A stretch of DNA of 64,000 nt from Doryteuthis pealeii (lineage: Eukaryota; Mollusca; Cephalopoda; Myopsida; Loliginidae): contig CM042176.1 in assembly GCA_023376005.1 (NCBI GenBank), positions 13,195,694 to 13,259,693 on the forward strand, given 5' to 3'. A model generated the notes under the pieces. It was not told the origin of the DNA. It saw only the letters and a program-made list of their open reading frames with translations, and did no database searches. Shown here one piece after another: positions 52,238 through 62,250 of the stretch. Within the stretch, counting starts at the first letter, position 1; the number at the start of each line of letters is the position of its first letter. Position numbers and translations under genes: made by a program.

Positions 52238-52560
52238 AGAGAAGAGGAGAGAGAGAGAGAGAGAGAAGAAATAGAAGATAGAGAATAGATAGAGAGAGAG
52301 AGAGAGGGAGAGAGAGATAGGAAGATAGATAGAGAGAGAGAGAGAGAGAGGCATAGATAGAGAGAAGAGAGAGAGAGAGAGAGAGAAGAATAGAAGAAAA
52401 GAGGAAAAAGAGAGAAGAGAGAGAGAGAAAGATAGAAAAAATAGGAAGAGATAGATAGATAGATAGATAGAGAGACAGAGACAAGAGACACAGAGACAGA
52501 GACAGAGAGAAAGAGAGAGATAGAAAATAGAAGAGAAGAGGAAAAAATAGAGAGAGAAGA

Positions 52561-52599
<39 letters not shown>

Positions 52600-52782
52600 G
52601 AAAGAGAGAGAGAAGAGATAGAAGAGATAGAAAAATAGGAAGAGATAGATAGATAGAGAGAAAGAGAGGGGGAGACAGAGATAGATAGGATAGAGAGAGA
52701 GAGAGAGAGAAAATAGAAAAGAAGAGAAGAGAGAGAGGAGAGAGAAGAGAGACAGAGAGAGAGAGAGAAAAGAAGAAGAGAA

Positions 52783-52813
<31 letters not shown>

Positions 52814-52893
52814 GAGACAGAGATAGATAGGAAGAGAGAGAGAGAGAGAGAGAAAATAGAAAAGAAGAGAAGAGAGAGAGAGAGGGGGAGGGG
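52143..52893 (+). repeat. (GA)n tract with larger repeats
   Basis: About 750 bp of GAGA with gatagatagatag blocks. Aggaagagatagatagatag recurs with 160-190 bp spacing (52323, 52446, 52639). It starts at the same SINE base as the tract at 51245. Confidence 0.95.
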
Positions 52894-53505
52894 GGACCCT
52901 TTTGTTAATACTACTACACCGAGTAATACATAAAGGGAGTAAAGTTTTTGTTTTGTTTTTATATGTATAGTATACATAAAAAAAATGCCCTCCCCAGATT
53001 TCCTTCCAGAGCAGGGGTCTCACCATCAACCGACTAGATTGACTCTTGCACTTCTTTTTCATTCGACAATTCTTTCTTGTTTTCATTATAAAGATTCCTC
53101 AATAAAAAAATCGATCTCAGCCGATTTTTTTTCTTTCTTGAAAACAAAGGATATTGTTTTAAACCGACTCACATTAGTATTTCAACTTTGCACTGGTCGA
53201 TAAAATCGTCCCTGACATTTACACCTTCTATAGAAAAATAAGAATAAATATCAAATTAAAAGTTAAAAATAGAATGAATTTTTATTCCTGGATTCAAATT
53301 ATTGACATTCTTTTAATTAGGTTTGACCTGGTTTCAATTATTTGATTTCTTTGTCACGTGTGCAAATACATTTTATTTGCTTTTGTCCAAGTCTAATGAG
53401 TCCATTGTTTAGAGAATGAACCTAAATTAGGTTTAGTTTTTTTTTCCACTGTAAAATCCAACCAACCAACGATGTAACATAATAGGTGAAAACTAGAAAA
53501 TACAA
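52894..53505. other. Unassigned stretch
   Basis: No feature apart from a SINE-tail scrap (ctgtaaaatccaaccaacc, 53449) that recurs at 54937. AT-rich. Confidence 0.4.
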
Positions 53506-53960
53506 CACAAAACAAGGCTAAGAATAGCCACCTGGAATGTCTGGACACATCCCGATCTTGAGATTGGGAAACCCCAAACTACATACCTGTTTCGTGACAG
53601 GGAAGTATCTCGATAAGGGACAGACACCGATGCTCTTGCGGAAATCAGCTCCAGCTATAAGGTCCAATTGACAGGAGGTCTGGATACACATCCTCATGGA
53701 AAGACAGGCCGATGATAGCTGTAAGAAGTTTGAGGTAAGGTGACTCGAGCCCTCCATTCTGAAGCGACACATGACGGACACCATAGAAACATTTCCTACA
53801 TTGAAGTCTGGCCTGTGTGGCAGCGCCTGTATGTCGAGGATTTCATATGTGTGATAGGGTACATAAAAAACAAGCTGGATCCGTGGGCCATCTGCGCGCT
53901 CACAACTGCTCACATCTGGACTACTTGTAGAAATGGCCTTATTCTGTCAAGAAGCGGCAA
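53506..53960. other. Possible LINE endonuclease start, weak
   Basis: Plus strand 53514-53550 reads TRLRIATWNVWT, like the opening of LINE APE-type endonucleases, but the downstream residues do not continue that domain. The minus strand carries a 131-codon frame (53913-53518) with no motif I know. The two readings cannot both be real. Confidence 0.3.
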
Positions 53961-53963
53961 TCA

Positions 53964-53965
<2 letters not shown>

Positions 53966-54012
<47 letters not shown>
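53966..54012. repeat. (TA)n microsatellite
   Basis: About 22 TA units; left border of the ribozyme-bearing element. Confidence 0.97.
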
Positions 54013-54016
<4 letters not shown>

Positions 54017-54194
54017 AGTAAACTTAATCAATTTTCAAAAATTAGGTAAGCACAAATTCTCCCAAAAATTGTCGGCTAAATAAAGCCACATCAAAACACA
54101 TTGTTTGTTTGTTTACTTCTCATACTGTCGTGTAGTAAAAGTCGCCATAAGTGGAATATAACCTACTTCTAAACAAAACGAAAAATCTGGGAAA

Positions 54195-54262
54195 GGCCAG
54201 CTGGTGTAATGGTTTGAGTCCCCGCCTGTCAGCTTGACAGTCAGGGTTCGAATCACACACAA
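54195..54262 (+). promoter_or_regulatory. tRNA-like internal polymerase III promoter
   Basis: A box ccagctggtgtaatgg (54197-54212) and B box gggttcgaatc (54244-54254), with 31 bases between them. The acceptor stem does not close, so it is a promoter-like relic and not a tRNA gene. The next 20 bp lead into the ribozyme. Confidence 0.7.
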
Positions 54263-54282
54263 AGCGGTCTTCCTGTCTATAG

Positions 54283-54324
54283 CTCTGCTGATGAGGCCTA
54301 ATAGGCCGAAATGTACATACAGAG
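54283..54324 (+). ncRNA. Hammerhead ribozyme (type I), canonical
   Basis: Stem I ctctg (54283-54287); core CTGATGA (54288-54294); stem II ggcct-aat-aggcc (54295-54307, five perfect pairs); GAAA (54308-54311). Stem III atgtacat (54311-54318) is self-complementary, the cleavage base is A (54319), and stem I is cagag (54320-54324), five perfect pairs. All invariant bases are present and G10.1-C11.1 is intact. Cleavage is predicted between 54319 and 54320. The tiny stem III suggests cutting as a tandem dimer. Confidence 0.88.
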
Positions 54325-54451
54325 ATTGATTTTTCTCGATTTGTTTAGCCTTACATTTGAATAGGTATGCCCGCCTAATTAATTAATTATTAATTTATTA
54401 ATTTTCAAAAATTAGGTACGACTTCAATTAAGCACATATTCCCCCCCAATA

Positions 54452-54471
54452 TATATATATATATATATGAG
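54452..54471. repeat. (TA)n microsatellite
   Basis: Short (TA)n separating the complete element from the inverted pair that follows. Confidence 0.9.
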
Positions 54472-54741
54472 AGTAAGTAAACAAACAATGTGTTTATTTG
54501 ATATGGCTTTTTAGCCGTCAATTTTTGGAGGATATGTGCTTAATTGAAGTCATACCTAATTTTGAAAATTAATTAGTTAATAATTAATGAATTTAGGCGG
54601 GCATATATGTTCAAATGTAAGGCTAAACAAATCGAGAAAATTTGTTTAGTCTTACATTTGAAATATATGCCCGCCTAAATTCATTAATTATTAACTAATT
54701 AATTTTCAAAATTAGGTATGACTTCAATTAAGCACATATCC

Positions 54742-54745
<4 letters not shown>
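54472..54745. mobile_element. Inverted pair of the same element's 3' part
   Basis: The minus unit (54636-54472) and plus unit (54638-54745) both start next to where the hammerhead would be (ctcgatttgtttag) and run outward through tatgcccgcc.. and aattaggtatgacttcaatt. They meet at gagaaaatttg. The minus unit preserves a longer 3' end (ggctaaaaagccatatcaaat..gtttacttactctc). Confidence 0.75.

Positions 54746-54812
<67 letters not shown>
54746..54812. repeat. (TA)n(GA)n microsatellite
   Basis: (TA)n then (GA)n on the plus strand. Confidence 0.96.
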
Positions 54813-54813
<1 letters not shown>

Positions 54814-54973
54814 GATGGATGGAAAGAGTCAGGAATATAAGAATTACGTGCAGATTAGCATGGAAAGTTTTTAGGATGAGTCGGCACAACACCACATGCC
54901 ATTTTCCTAATGACTCCATTTTTAGAGAATGTACTTTTTGTCACTGTAAAATCCAACCAACCACCGATGTAAC

Positions 54974-55042
<69 letters not shown>

Positions 55043-55189
55043 AGGAGCCGGAAATACGGAATTACGTGTAGATTAGCATGGAAAGTTTTTTTTAGGATTA
55101 GTCAGATATTTTTTTTAGGATGAGAGACATTATTAAAAAATAAGATAGTAATTGAGATTAAATAATGATTATTTAATAACCATTCAGAA
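54813..55189. other. Repeated stretch with (GA)n
   Basis: The phrase aagaattacgtgcagattagcatggaaagtttttaggatgagtc (54838) recurs at 55060, flanking (GA)n at 54979-55040, so the block is duplicated in tandem. No gene. Confidence 0.6.
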
Positions 55190-55282
55190 TATATGGTAAA
55201 TAACTAAGGGAATTGTGACGTTTGGTGGTGACGTAGTTTTGGTTACAGGAAGACAGAAACACAATCTCCATTATAATAATGA
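55190..55282 (-). mobile_element. Helitron 5' end fragment
   Basis: Minus strand begins A/TCATTATTATAATGGAGATT, then ctgtaaccaaaactacgtcacc. I find no 3' end. 55283-55500 holds only a SINE-tail scrap (gggtcatttaatgccgaataaagtc, 55429). Confidence 0.6.
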
Positions 55283-55500
55283 TAAGATGCATATGTACGG
55301 AAAGTTATTTGATATCCGGTTTCAGAAGCGGCCAGGGTCAGTCCTTTGTCCTTTTTCCCCAAACAAACAGTGACCATAATGACATTACCTAAGTGTCTGT
55401 CTATGAAAAGCCAATTATTATTTCTTTTCGGGTCATTTAATGCCGAATAAAGTCATTTCGATAAACAAAGGACATAGGTTGCTTGCAGTATCTACTTTTG

Positions 55501-55569
55501 CTTAAGTAGTCACCCAATTAAGTATTGAACTGGCTCATTTCTGCTTAACTTCGGTGATCTAGTGGGAAC
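55501..55569 (-). mobile_element. 5S rRNA-like segment, target of a SINE insertion
   Basis: Minus strand gatcaccgaagttaagcagaaatg..gttcaatacttaattgggtgac (55562-55508). The gaactcttttctggg flank was duplicated when the SINE below inserted. Confidence 0.6.
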
Positions 55570-56180
55570 TCTTTTCTGGGCCGCCCTGTCGGCTGGGGCG
55601 TTAGAATGCACCGACTGCACCTCTGCAGAGGGGTAAGACTCCCCCAATGGGGCCACCTGTTGGCCGTGGGTGGCGACCCGTGATGCTTAAGGATAGAACC
55701 CAGGTGGATGAGCAGTTCATGACATGCAATACTCTACTTTGGCCCTATCTTGGGCTAGACGGGCGGTCGGAGAGGCCCCCTCCAATCAATCGGCTGGTCA
55801 CGTCAAGCCCTAGCACCTATATGATTTTCCAACCCTATTGCCCTTATGGCAAGCCCCAATCCCTTTTTATCATATGGGTGCTAGAAGGCGGTGGCTGCGG
55901 GTCTACATGTCCTGGGAATGACGTTAAACTCTATCTGATGGTGAGGTTCCAGTTCTGGAGGTTTGGAGAATGTGGAGCACCCTTTCATCACCATTGCTCC
56001 CTGTCCACTCTGACCCGGAGTGGTAGTACCTGTTAGGGTCCCATCTATGGGTTAAAATGTATTTATAAAAAAATTGTATTATCCATTAAGAATTGATTTA
56101 TTTCAAAACTTTATCGGCATTAAATGACCCACTGAGGTTGATATGCCTTAAAACAAAAAACCAAACCAATCTTTTCTGGG
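55570..56180 (+). mobile_element. Full-length SINE (589 bp) with 11-bp target-site duplication
   Basis: Tcttttctggg is present at 55570-55580 and 56170-56180, and the insert is 55581-56169. It fixes the family's true ends. The 5' end is ccgccctgtcggctggggcg, a tRNA-like head in which gtcggctggggcgttagaatgc sits at A-box distance from ggtaagactccc (a decayed B box). The 3' end is gaggttgatatgccttaaaac with CAAA-rich text. The open frame 55647-56036 is not conserved among copies. The tail motif cattaaatgaccc..ggttgatatgcc is shared with the LINE end at 51110-51165, so it probably moves with LINE machinery. Confidence 0.9.
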
Positions 56181-57110
56181 GGACCCATTTTCTATTTTAC
56201 CCTAGTTATAAACTGATCCCCCATTATTTGTCCATTTTCTCTTTTTCTAAGATGAAAGCAATTGTGTAAAATATTCTTGTTGGTTGGTTGGTTGTTCTTT
56301 TGTTTTACGGCATATCAACTCTTTTCGGGTTATTTAGTGCCGAATCAAGTCATTTTGATAAACAAAGGACTCAGCTTGTTTGCAGTACCTGCTGTTGTTT
56401 ATGTGGTCACCCAATAAGTATTGAACAGGTCATGGCAGCTTAACTTCGGCGTACTAGCGGGAAATAGCACAATTACTTAAGGTTATGTTGTAGAGTAGTT
56501 AGCACCCGTCAGCCCTCTACCAGATGGCCTGACTCTTAGCCTTAAATAGTCTACGATTCAGGAATTCAACATTTGATTGATAAGCTGATTAATATTCCGA
56601 CTGATCTTACTTCGTTTGGCTATACCGCATTTGACCCTCCTCGATTTCTTCTAAGATCATGCAAATGTCAACATTTCTTGTAAGATCATGCTATTTCATG
56701 CCAAAAGTGATCCTTGCTTCTAAATTTGGCGTTCATTCTCATGAACATGTCGTGTCAGAACACTCCACGAGGTTTCAATTGGGTTTAAGTCTGGAGAATT
56801 AGTCGTGCAGTTCACCTTCCTGTTACAATTCATGAGAATCATAAATTGTGAACAGACCCTGTAGTTAGTTTAAAATGAGTTCGTTAGAATTAAAAACGGA
56901 GGCGAGTAAATTTCCATAACCGTTGGGTTATGATTGACATTTTGGATGACCCCAACTGACCCCCGGAACAGAGAGACGTGGGAATAGTTAGTTTTTTAGC
57001 TTGGAAGGAGAAAGACGTGATGATCTTTCTCTCTCGGGTCATCTCATCCCCGCGGTGGAATGGATGGAATCATGAGCTAATAAATAAAGGCTTGATCAAG
57101 CAACTAAAAA
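56181..57110. other. Stretch with SINE-tail scrap and 5S-like segment
   Basis: A tail scrap (ttggttggttg..gcatatcaactcttttcgggtt) lies at 56280-56345, and a minus-strand 5S-like segment at 56455-56404 (cgaagttaagctgccatg..caatacttattgggtgacc). The rest (56470-57110) shows no gene or repeat I recognise. Confidence 0.5.
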
Positions 57111-57774
57111 GTCTTGTTAGTTTATTTAATTAAAAACAAGTAAAGCCCAGAAGAAGAAGAAGAAATCAGCCCTTAGATAGAAGAACTCAGCTAGACAAGA
57201 CAAAACTCAGCAAGAACCAGCAACAAGTAAGCAGAGAAATGAAGTAATCAAGTAAGAAGCCCATCTCCTCTCTAAGTAAGTCTCTAATTTGTCTCTCACG
57301 AACCATATCTCGGTCTGCCTAACCCTGATTTCCATGGGTTTTTTTTATAATTGTTCAACTCATAGTGTCACGCCTCTTTATTTAATTAAAAACAAGCAAA
57401 GCTCAGAAGAAGAAGAAATCAACCCTTAGATAGAAGAACTCAGCTAGACAAGACAACAAGATGTCGGCCATAGCAGATAGGAGAAGAATAATCAAGCAAC
57501 CAGCAACAAGAAACCAGAGTAATCAAGTAGGACCCTCCATCATTGCTAAGGAAAACTCTGAATTCAAACCTGTTAAACTCTGCTTAAGAAATTGACCTTG
57601 TGCCACATCCTGCTCATGCGGAGGGTTTGGTAAATATAAATAAGTAAAAGCTTAATCAAGCAACAAAAAGTCTTGTTGGTTTATTTAAATAAAAACAATG
57701 ACTAGGCCAAGAAGCCCATTAGAAGACTTAGAAGAACAGAAGAATTAGAACCCAACTAGACAACAAGATGTCAG
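57111..57774 (+). repeat. Three dispersed copies of a 90-bp unit
   Basis: Gtcttgttagtttatttaattaaaaacaagtaaagcccagaag..agaactcagctagacaagac at 57112, 57375 and 57668, spaced about 260-290 bp. They are separated by related caagcaacaagtaa / gaaccagcaacaag text. It looks like a rearranged LTR or tandem satellite. Confidence 0.65.
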
Positions 57775-58012
57775 CCATTATTGGATCCTTTCCATCCACT
57801 AACGACGATGGAGTAGTGTCGAAAATAAAAAATAAATTTTTTATCTGTATCTGCACAAGTGACTCTGCAGGCCAATTATTGAGTGACAGTATTAGGTGCA
57901 CTGAATGCACACAAACTGTGATGCTTTCTGGGGCTGCTGGCTTTTTTCTCTCTTTCTGGTTCTCTTTTCTGTCGAGGCTACTCTCCTCTATGCCTCACTC
58001 CTCTCCGGCCAT
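57775..58012 (+). repeat. Dispersed repeat, copy 2
   Basis: Homologue of 31683-31945 with about 85% identity over 230 bp. Directly follows the third 90-bp unit. 58013-58195 has nothing recognised. Confidence 0.75.
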
Positions 58013-58195
58013 AGCAGTTAGAAATCAGCAAGAACTAGCAACAAGTAACCAGAGTTATCAAGTAATCAAGTAAGACCATGGCCTCTCCCCAAAGTAAGTC
58101 TCAATCTCTCTCTATCATGAGTTAGTTAGATTTTGGCGATTAGCTGAAGGGGCCGGATGTGATGTTCGTCTGTTCCCAGGTAAGCCATCTTCTCA

Positions 58196-58435
58196 CCGCG
58201 CGGTTAAACCTTTTTGGGCCCCCGTTAATCGGATGGACGATGGACGAATCACATTCTTTATGCAGAGCTTACGTCTGGTAAAAGACAGATTATTCGCCCC
58301 CAGCTGCGATTCAAGGATGTCTGCAAGAATGATCTCAGGTGCTTTGGCATTGCCCCTTCTATCTGGGAAAATTTGGCTCAGGACCACCATTCCCAAGTGT
58401 TGGTAAAAGGTAATAAACTTTTAATTGTTTTGTAA
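58196..58435 (+). pseudogene. LINE ORF2 C-terminal remnant
   Basis: NRMDDGRIT, then after a one-base shift ILYAELTSGKRQIIRPQLRF, KDVCKNDLRCFG and SIWENLAQDHHSQV. This R-M-(D/P)-D-x-R..L-Y-x-E-L-x-x-GKR-x2-RP-x-L-R-(F/Y)-KD..W-E-x-L-A-x-D-R pattern is the familiar end of endonuclease-reverse transcriptase proteins from Jockey/RTE-like LINEs. The usual final R-x-x-W is altered. The stop is at 58433. Confidence 0.72.
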
Positions 58436-58750
58436 CTCATTGTTCGGTGTTTTTTATGTATCCGTTAGCACCGGATACTGGTGCTGAATAAATATATCAA
58501 GCACTCAATATCTTCAGTGTATCATTTGACCCCCCCTCTATTTCTTGTAAGTTGTTTGTTAATTGTTTTCTAACTTATTGTTCTGTATTTTTTTATGTAT
58601 CCGTTAGCACCGGATACTGGTGCTGAATAAATATATTAAGCACTCAATTTCTTCGGTGTATCATTTGACCCCCCCCTCTATTTCTTGTAAGTTGTCTTGT
58701 TAATTGTTTGTAACTTATTGTTCTTGTGTTTTTTATCCGTTAGCAAAAAA
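58436..58750 (+). repeat. LINE 3' UTR with 2.3 tandem units
   Basis: Unit of about 135 bp: taactcattgttcggtgttttttatgtatccgttagcaccggatactggtgctgaataaatatat..tgtatcatttgacccccc. Starts near 58430, 58568 and 58706 (partial). Each unit has an aataaa-like aataaatata motif. Confidence 0.88.
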
Positions 58751-58856
58751 ATGTTTTTCTTTTTCCTCGAGCAATGTCGGTAACCTTTACTATTACCCCA
58801 GGCTAGTAATATCTATCGATCGACCGTTGAAATCTCGCGCTCAACCAGTATTCGTT

Positions 58857-59095
58857 ATTTCCTAGTTGAGTAACATGATATTACAGGGTGACCCTGAAAA
58901 AACAGAACCCAAATTATTTATTTTCCCATTAAACTAACCCTAAACCCCAACCCTAACCCTAACCCTAATTCTAAACCTAAACTCTAGCCATAAACCCAAA
59001 CCATAACCATAACCGTAACCCTAACCCCTCCTAGTTGAGTAACATAATATTACAGGGTGACCCAGAAAAACAGAACCCACAATTTTGTAATAAAA
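58857..59095 (+). repeat. Telomere-like repeat unit (CCCTAA)n, tandem
   Basis: Tcctagttgagtaacatgatattacagggtgaccctg..acagaacccaaatt..cattaaactaaccctaaacccc, then CCCTAA with variants (58935-59030). The unit then restarts at 59032 with cctagttgagtaacataata. Confidence 0.85.
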
Positions 59096-59139
59096 CTGTT
59101 AATTTTTTTTTTTGTTTTTGTTTGAAGTTTAAGTCCAGC

Positions 59140-59305
59140 AAGGTTAGGGTTAGGGTTTACGGTTAGAGTTAGGGTTTAGCGTTAGGGTTAAGGTTAGGGT
59201 TAGGGTTGGGGTTTAGGGTTAGTTTAATGGGAAAATAAATAAATAATTTGGGTTCTGTTTTTTCTGGGTCACTCATGTTACTCAACTAGGAAATAACCCA
59301 GTATT
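59140..59305 (-). repeat. Telomere-like unit, inverted
   Basis: (TTAGGG)-like run 59143-59225, then agtttaatgggaaaat, gggttctgttttttctgggtcac and actcaactaggaaataa: the previous unit in reverse orientation. Confidence 0.85.
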
Positions 59306-59914
59306 CTTTATATCTAACTTTAACACCTCGCACATTGCTGAATGGGAATGCACACCTGTACGCGCGCGCGAGAGAGAGCGCCGTTGTGTGATTAAGGTAA
59401 TTACCTAGTAAGCCTCGTTGTGACTCACTTTGTGACAATTTCATTTGCGCCGAAGTACACACTGTAGGGGACACGTTCAGTTTCGCTGGCCAGGGCAGCA
59501 GCAGCAGCAGCCACCCCTTTTTCATCCCACTGTTCGACAACGTCGTTCGCGGGGGTGGGGTGGGGTTTCGGGTTTGATTAGAATCCAAAGTGATTCTCGT
59601 GGGGGAGTTATATAATTGTCGTAACCAACAAACAGTACTCGAGGGTCATGGATGGGATTAACAAGGCTCAAAAGCTCATTTCAATTCAACAAAAAAAAGA
59701 AAAAAAGAAAAAAAGAAAAAAAGAAAAAAAAGAAAGAAAGAAAGAAAGAAAGAAAAAAAAGAAAGATTAAGCCATTAATCTTAACTGAGAAGGTTAGATT
59801 TGGGCATGCTGTCCCGGATTAAATCTCACCCTTTTGTTAAGTTCATATCTAAATCTGGCTCCGTGACGTTCACGAACAGAGTTGTACGAATAGCTACACA
59901 ATACGACGAGCTGA
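59306..59914. other. Stretch with (CAG)n, A-rich repeats
   Basis: (GCA)n at 59498-59511, A/G runs (aaaag)n at 59689-59765. The minus-strand frame 59588-59286 crosses the GC-rich part without a recognised motif. Confidence 0.4.
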
Positions 59915-60165
<251 letters not shown>

Positions 60166-60331
60166 CAGGGTGACCCTGAAAAAACAGAACCCAAATTATT
60201 TATTTTCCCATTAAACTAACCCTAATCCTAAACCTAATCCTAAACCTAAACACTAACCCTAAACCCTAACCGTAACCCTAACCCTAACACCTCCTAGTTG
60301 AGTAACATGATATTACAGGGTGACCCAGAAA

Positions 60332-60340
<9 letters not shown>
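60166..60340 (+). repeat. Telomere-like repeat unit, third copy
   Basis: Tacagggtgaccctgaaaaaacagaaccc.. then CCCTAA variants, then cctagttgagtaacatgatattacagggtgacccag, truncated by (TA)n at 60338-60376. Confidence 0.83.

Positions 60341-60376
<36 letters not shown>
60338..60376. repeat. (TA)n microsatellite
   Basis: About 19 TA units. 60377-60596 has no recognised feature. Confidence 0.95.
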
Positions 60377-60379
<3 letters not shown>

Positions 60380-60596
60380 TAGCAGAGGAGATAAAAACAT
60401 GGTTTTTTTAATCGTTTGCAGATCTACTACTGAATACCGAGTTCGGTCCTCGAAGGATGACCCATAAAAATCACCACGTAAAAACGATCTTAATTTAATC
60501 CTGCCTGGTGGGAGGTCAGGGAATTTTTTTTTCGTCAGATTTGAGGGGATGACATCATATGGCTAAACTTGCGAATCGGTCGGAAAATAAAAATAT

Positions 60597-60710
60597 ATTA
60601 CAGGTGACCTAGAAAAAACAAAACCCAAATTATTTATTTATTTTCCCATTAAGCTAACCCTAAACCCACCCCTAACCCTAACCCCTAAAACCCCCTAGTT
60701 TTCGGGAATT
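60597..60710 (+). repeat. Telomere-like repeat unit, fourth copy, short
   Basis: Attacaggtgacctagaaaaaacaaaacccaaatt..cattaagctaaccctaaacccacccctaaccc, then aaccccctagtt. Confidence 0.78.
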
Positions 60711-61284
60711 GTTTTTTTATTTTTAAGTGACACCGCTTCGGCTACGGATTTCAATCGTAGCTGGTTTTTTTTTTCAGCAGCCACCGGCTAGTGGTTTTTG
60801 AGGCAGGAGGACGGAACGGAATATTACCGAAGTTTAGTCAGATTTATTTTTATCTATCTATCTACCTATCTATCTATTAACTGATAGTCCTAATCTGAGA
60901 AGATGTGGATCGTTTTCTACGAAACCCGTTTTAATTTTTCCTAAGAATTTGTAAGTAATAAAATTGTTATTTTTCTTTTTGAATGACAATAATGATGAAG
61001 CCACGTAAAACCAGGGAAGACATTACCATATTCAATTTATTGTCAAATGTTGATCCATACTTTATTGGCTTACGATATTCGGTGACTGAGAAATTCGGAA
61101 TAATGACCCTTGACCTCTTCTGCAATTTGAGTTATAAAAATACAATTGGGATTAATCTGTTTTAGTTGCTCGATTAATATTGACTATTTTAAGCGATGTC
61201 TCGTGACTTTAGGTTGTGGGTGTGCTGCTTCGGAACATTTAAAAGAATTGTTTTAATACAGTTGTAAAACAAGATTCAAAGTTA
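60711..61284. other. Unassigned AT-rich stretch
   Basis: (TATC)n at 60852-60876; no gene or repeat family recognised. The 60-codon frame at 60983-61165 has no known motif. Confidence 0.4.
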
Positions 61285-61690
61285 TATTTACTTGAATACA
61301 AGACTCCGACAAAGGTTTGATAAACAAAACATTTAATACATATACAGCACATGGATATGAAAAGATACATAATACATAGGTAAAACAAAGTTACATGTAG
61401 AAAGATAAAGACACATTCATGAATGGTACAAGATATACATAAAAGCCACAGACATGAGACTAGGGATAGTCCATGCTGTGTTAATAACTTACAGTAATGT
61501 AAGGGGGGGGGGACCAAAAGCCCCAACGAGAAGGGGTAGACTGTGTCTACCCCATGTGCCTCGTAGTTAGAGGAACAGGAAAAAGAGAGAGAAGCGTTTG
61601 GACCAGCCGCTTAAATATAAAACGGCCCCTGGCGGGCACCAGCAAACTAAACGGGCAGACAACTCAACGGGAAGATAATCCCTACATAGT
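61285..61690 (-). repeat. LTR-like dispersed repeat, copy 2
   Basis: Reverse-oriented relative of 41341-41800. TATA-like tatatttaagcgg and ccccatgtgcctcgtagtt are retained. An eight-base insertion of gtgtctac-type text follows ccacatggggtaga. Two far-apart copies without interior coding suggest solo LTRs. Confidence 0.5.
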
Positions 61691-61754
61691 GAATCATTCA
61701 GAGACGTACAATATATATATATATTATATATATATATATATAATATATATGGTT

Positions 61755-62105
61755 TGGAGGTTGATTTTAAAGGCTATTACAATGATGCAGGTGTAAAAAA
61801 AAATAATAAGGTAACAATGGTGTTGTTTATTAACCTGTAATTTATTCTTGATATTTCGAGATAAAATCTCTTTTTCAGAAGAACACTGGAACTGAAGTAG
61901 TTGTCGTCTTGTTATGGCATTTTTAGTTAGTTTTAAGTTCCAGTGTTCTTCTGAAAAAGAGATTTTATCTCGAAATATCAAGAATAAATTACAGGTTAAC
62001 AAACAACACCATTGTTACCATATTATTTTTTCTTCTTTACACCTGCATTGCGATAGCCTTCAAAATCAACCTCCAAACCAATATATACACAATGCTTCAA
62101 GCAAA
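61755..62105. mobile_element. Foldback element with decayed hammerhead
   Basis: Arms ggttgattttaaaggctattacaatg.. (61757) and its mirror ending ccttcaaaatcaacc (62071). In each arm, read outward, are ttctt, CTGAAAAA (damaged core), gaga-tttta-tctc, GAAA, tat, C and aagaa. Stem I pairs five of five although the core has lost G8. (TA)n flanks both sides (61712-61748, 62119-62167). Confidence 0.7.
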
Positions 62106-62117
62106 TTATAAAAGTCT

Positions 62118-62118
<1 letters not shown>

Positions 62119-62168
<50 letters not shown>
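62119..62168. repeat. (TA)n microsatellite
   Basis: About 25 TA units separating two foldbacks. Confidence 0.97.
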
Positions 62169-62250
62169 TATAGTGTGAGATGGTCACTGTTTCAGCTTTT
62201 GCTGGAATGGTGTACCAAAGGCAGTATTATTGGTAGAGTGCTCAATATAA

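Larger units (their letters stand above)
54003..54451 (+). mobile_element. Retrozyme-like element: tRNA-like promoter plus hammerhead
   Basis: One complete unit of about 381 bp is defined by the phrase ttttcaaaaattaggta..aagcacaaattc at 54023 and its copy at 54404. Between them, in order, come agtaaacaaac-rich DNA, a tRNA-like block (54195-54262), a hammerhead (54283-54324) and gtttagccttacatttgaa..tatgcccgcc. Partial tandem ends, a polymerase III-like promoter and a ribozyme with a very short stem III are the hallmarks of small circular-RNA retroelements such as retrozymes and the schistosome Sm-alpha family. There is no coding capacity, so mobility would need a partner such as a Penelope element. 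(TA)n lies on both sides. Confidence 0.75.

Noticed and set aside
51172..53086. Long serine/leucine-rich minus-strand frames
   Set aside because: Readings of (GA)n tracts in several overlapping frames.
53518..53913. 131-codon minus-strand gene
   Set aside because: No motif recognised, no supporting neighbours, and the opposite strand begins with a LINE-like phrase; evidence too thin for a CDS call.
58935..59225. True telomere or chromosome end
   Set aside because: CCCTAA repeats are imperfect, short, in both orientations and flanked by ordinary DNA on both sides.
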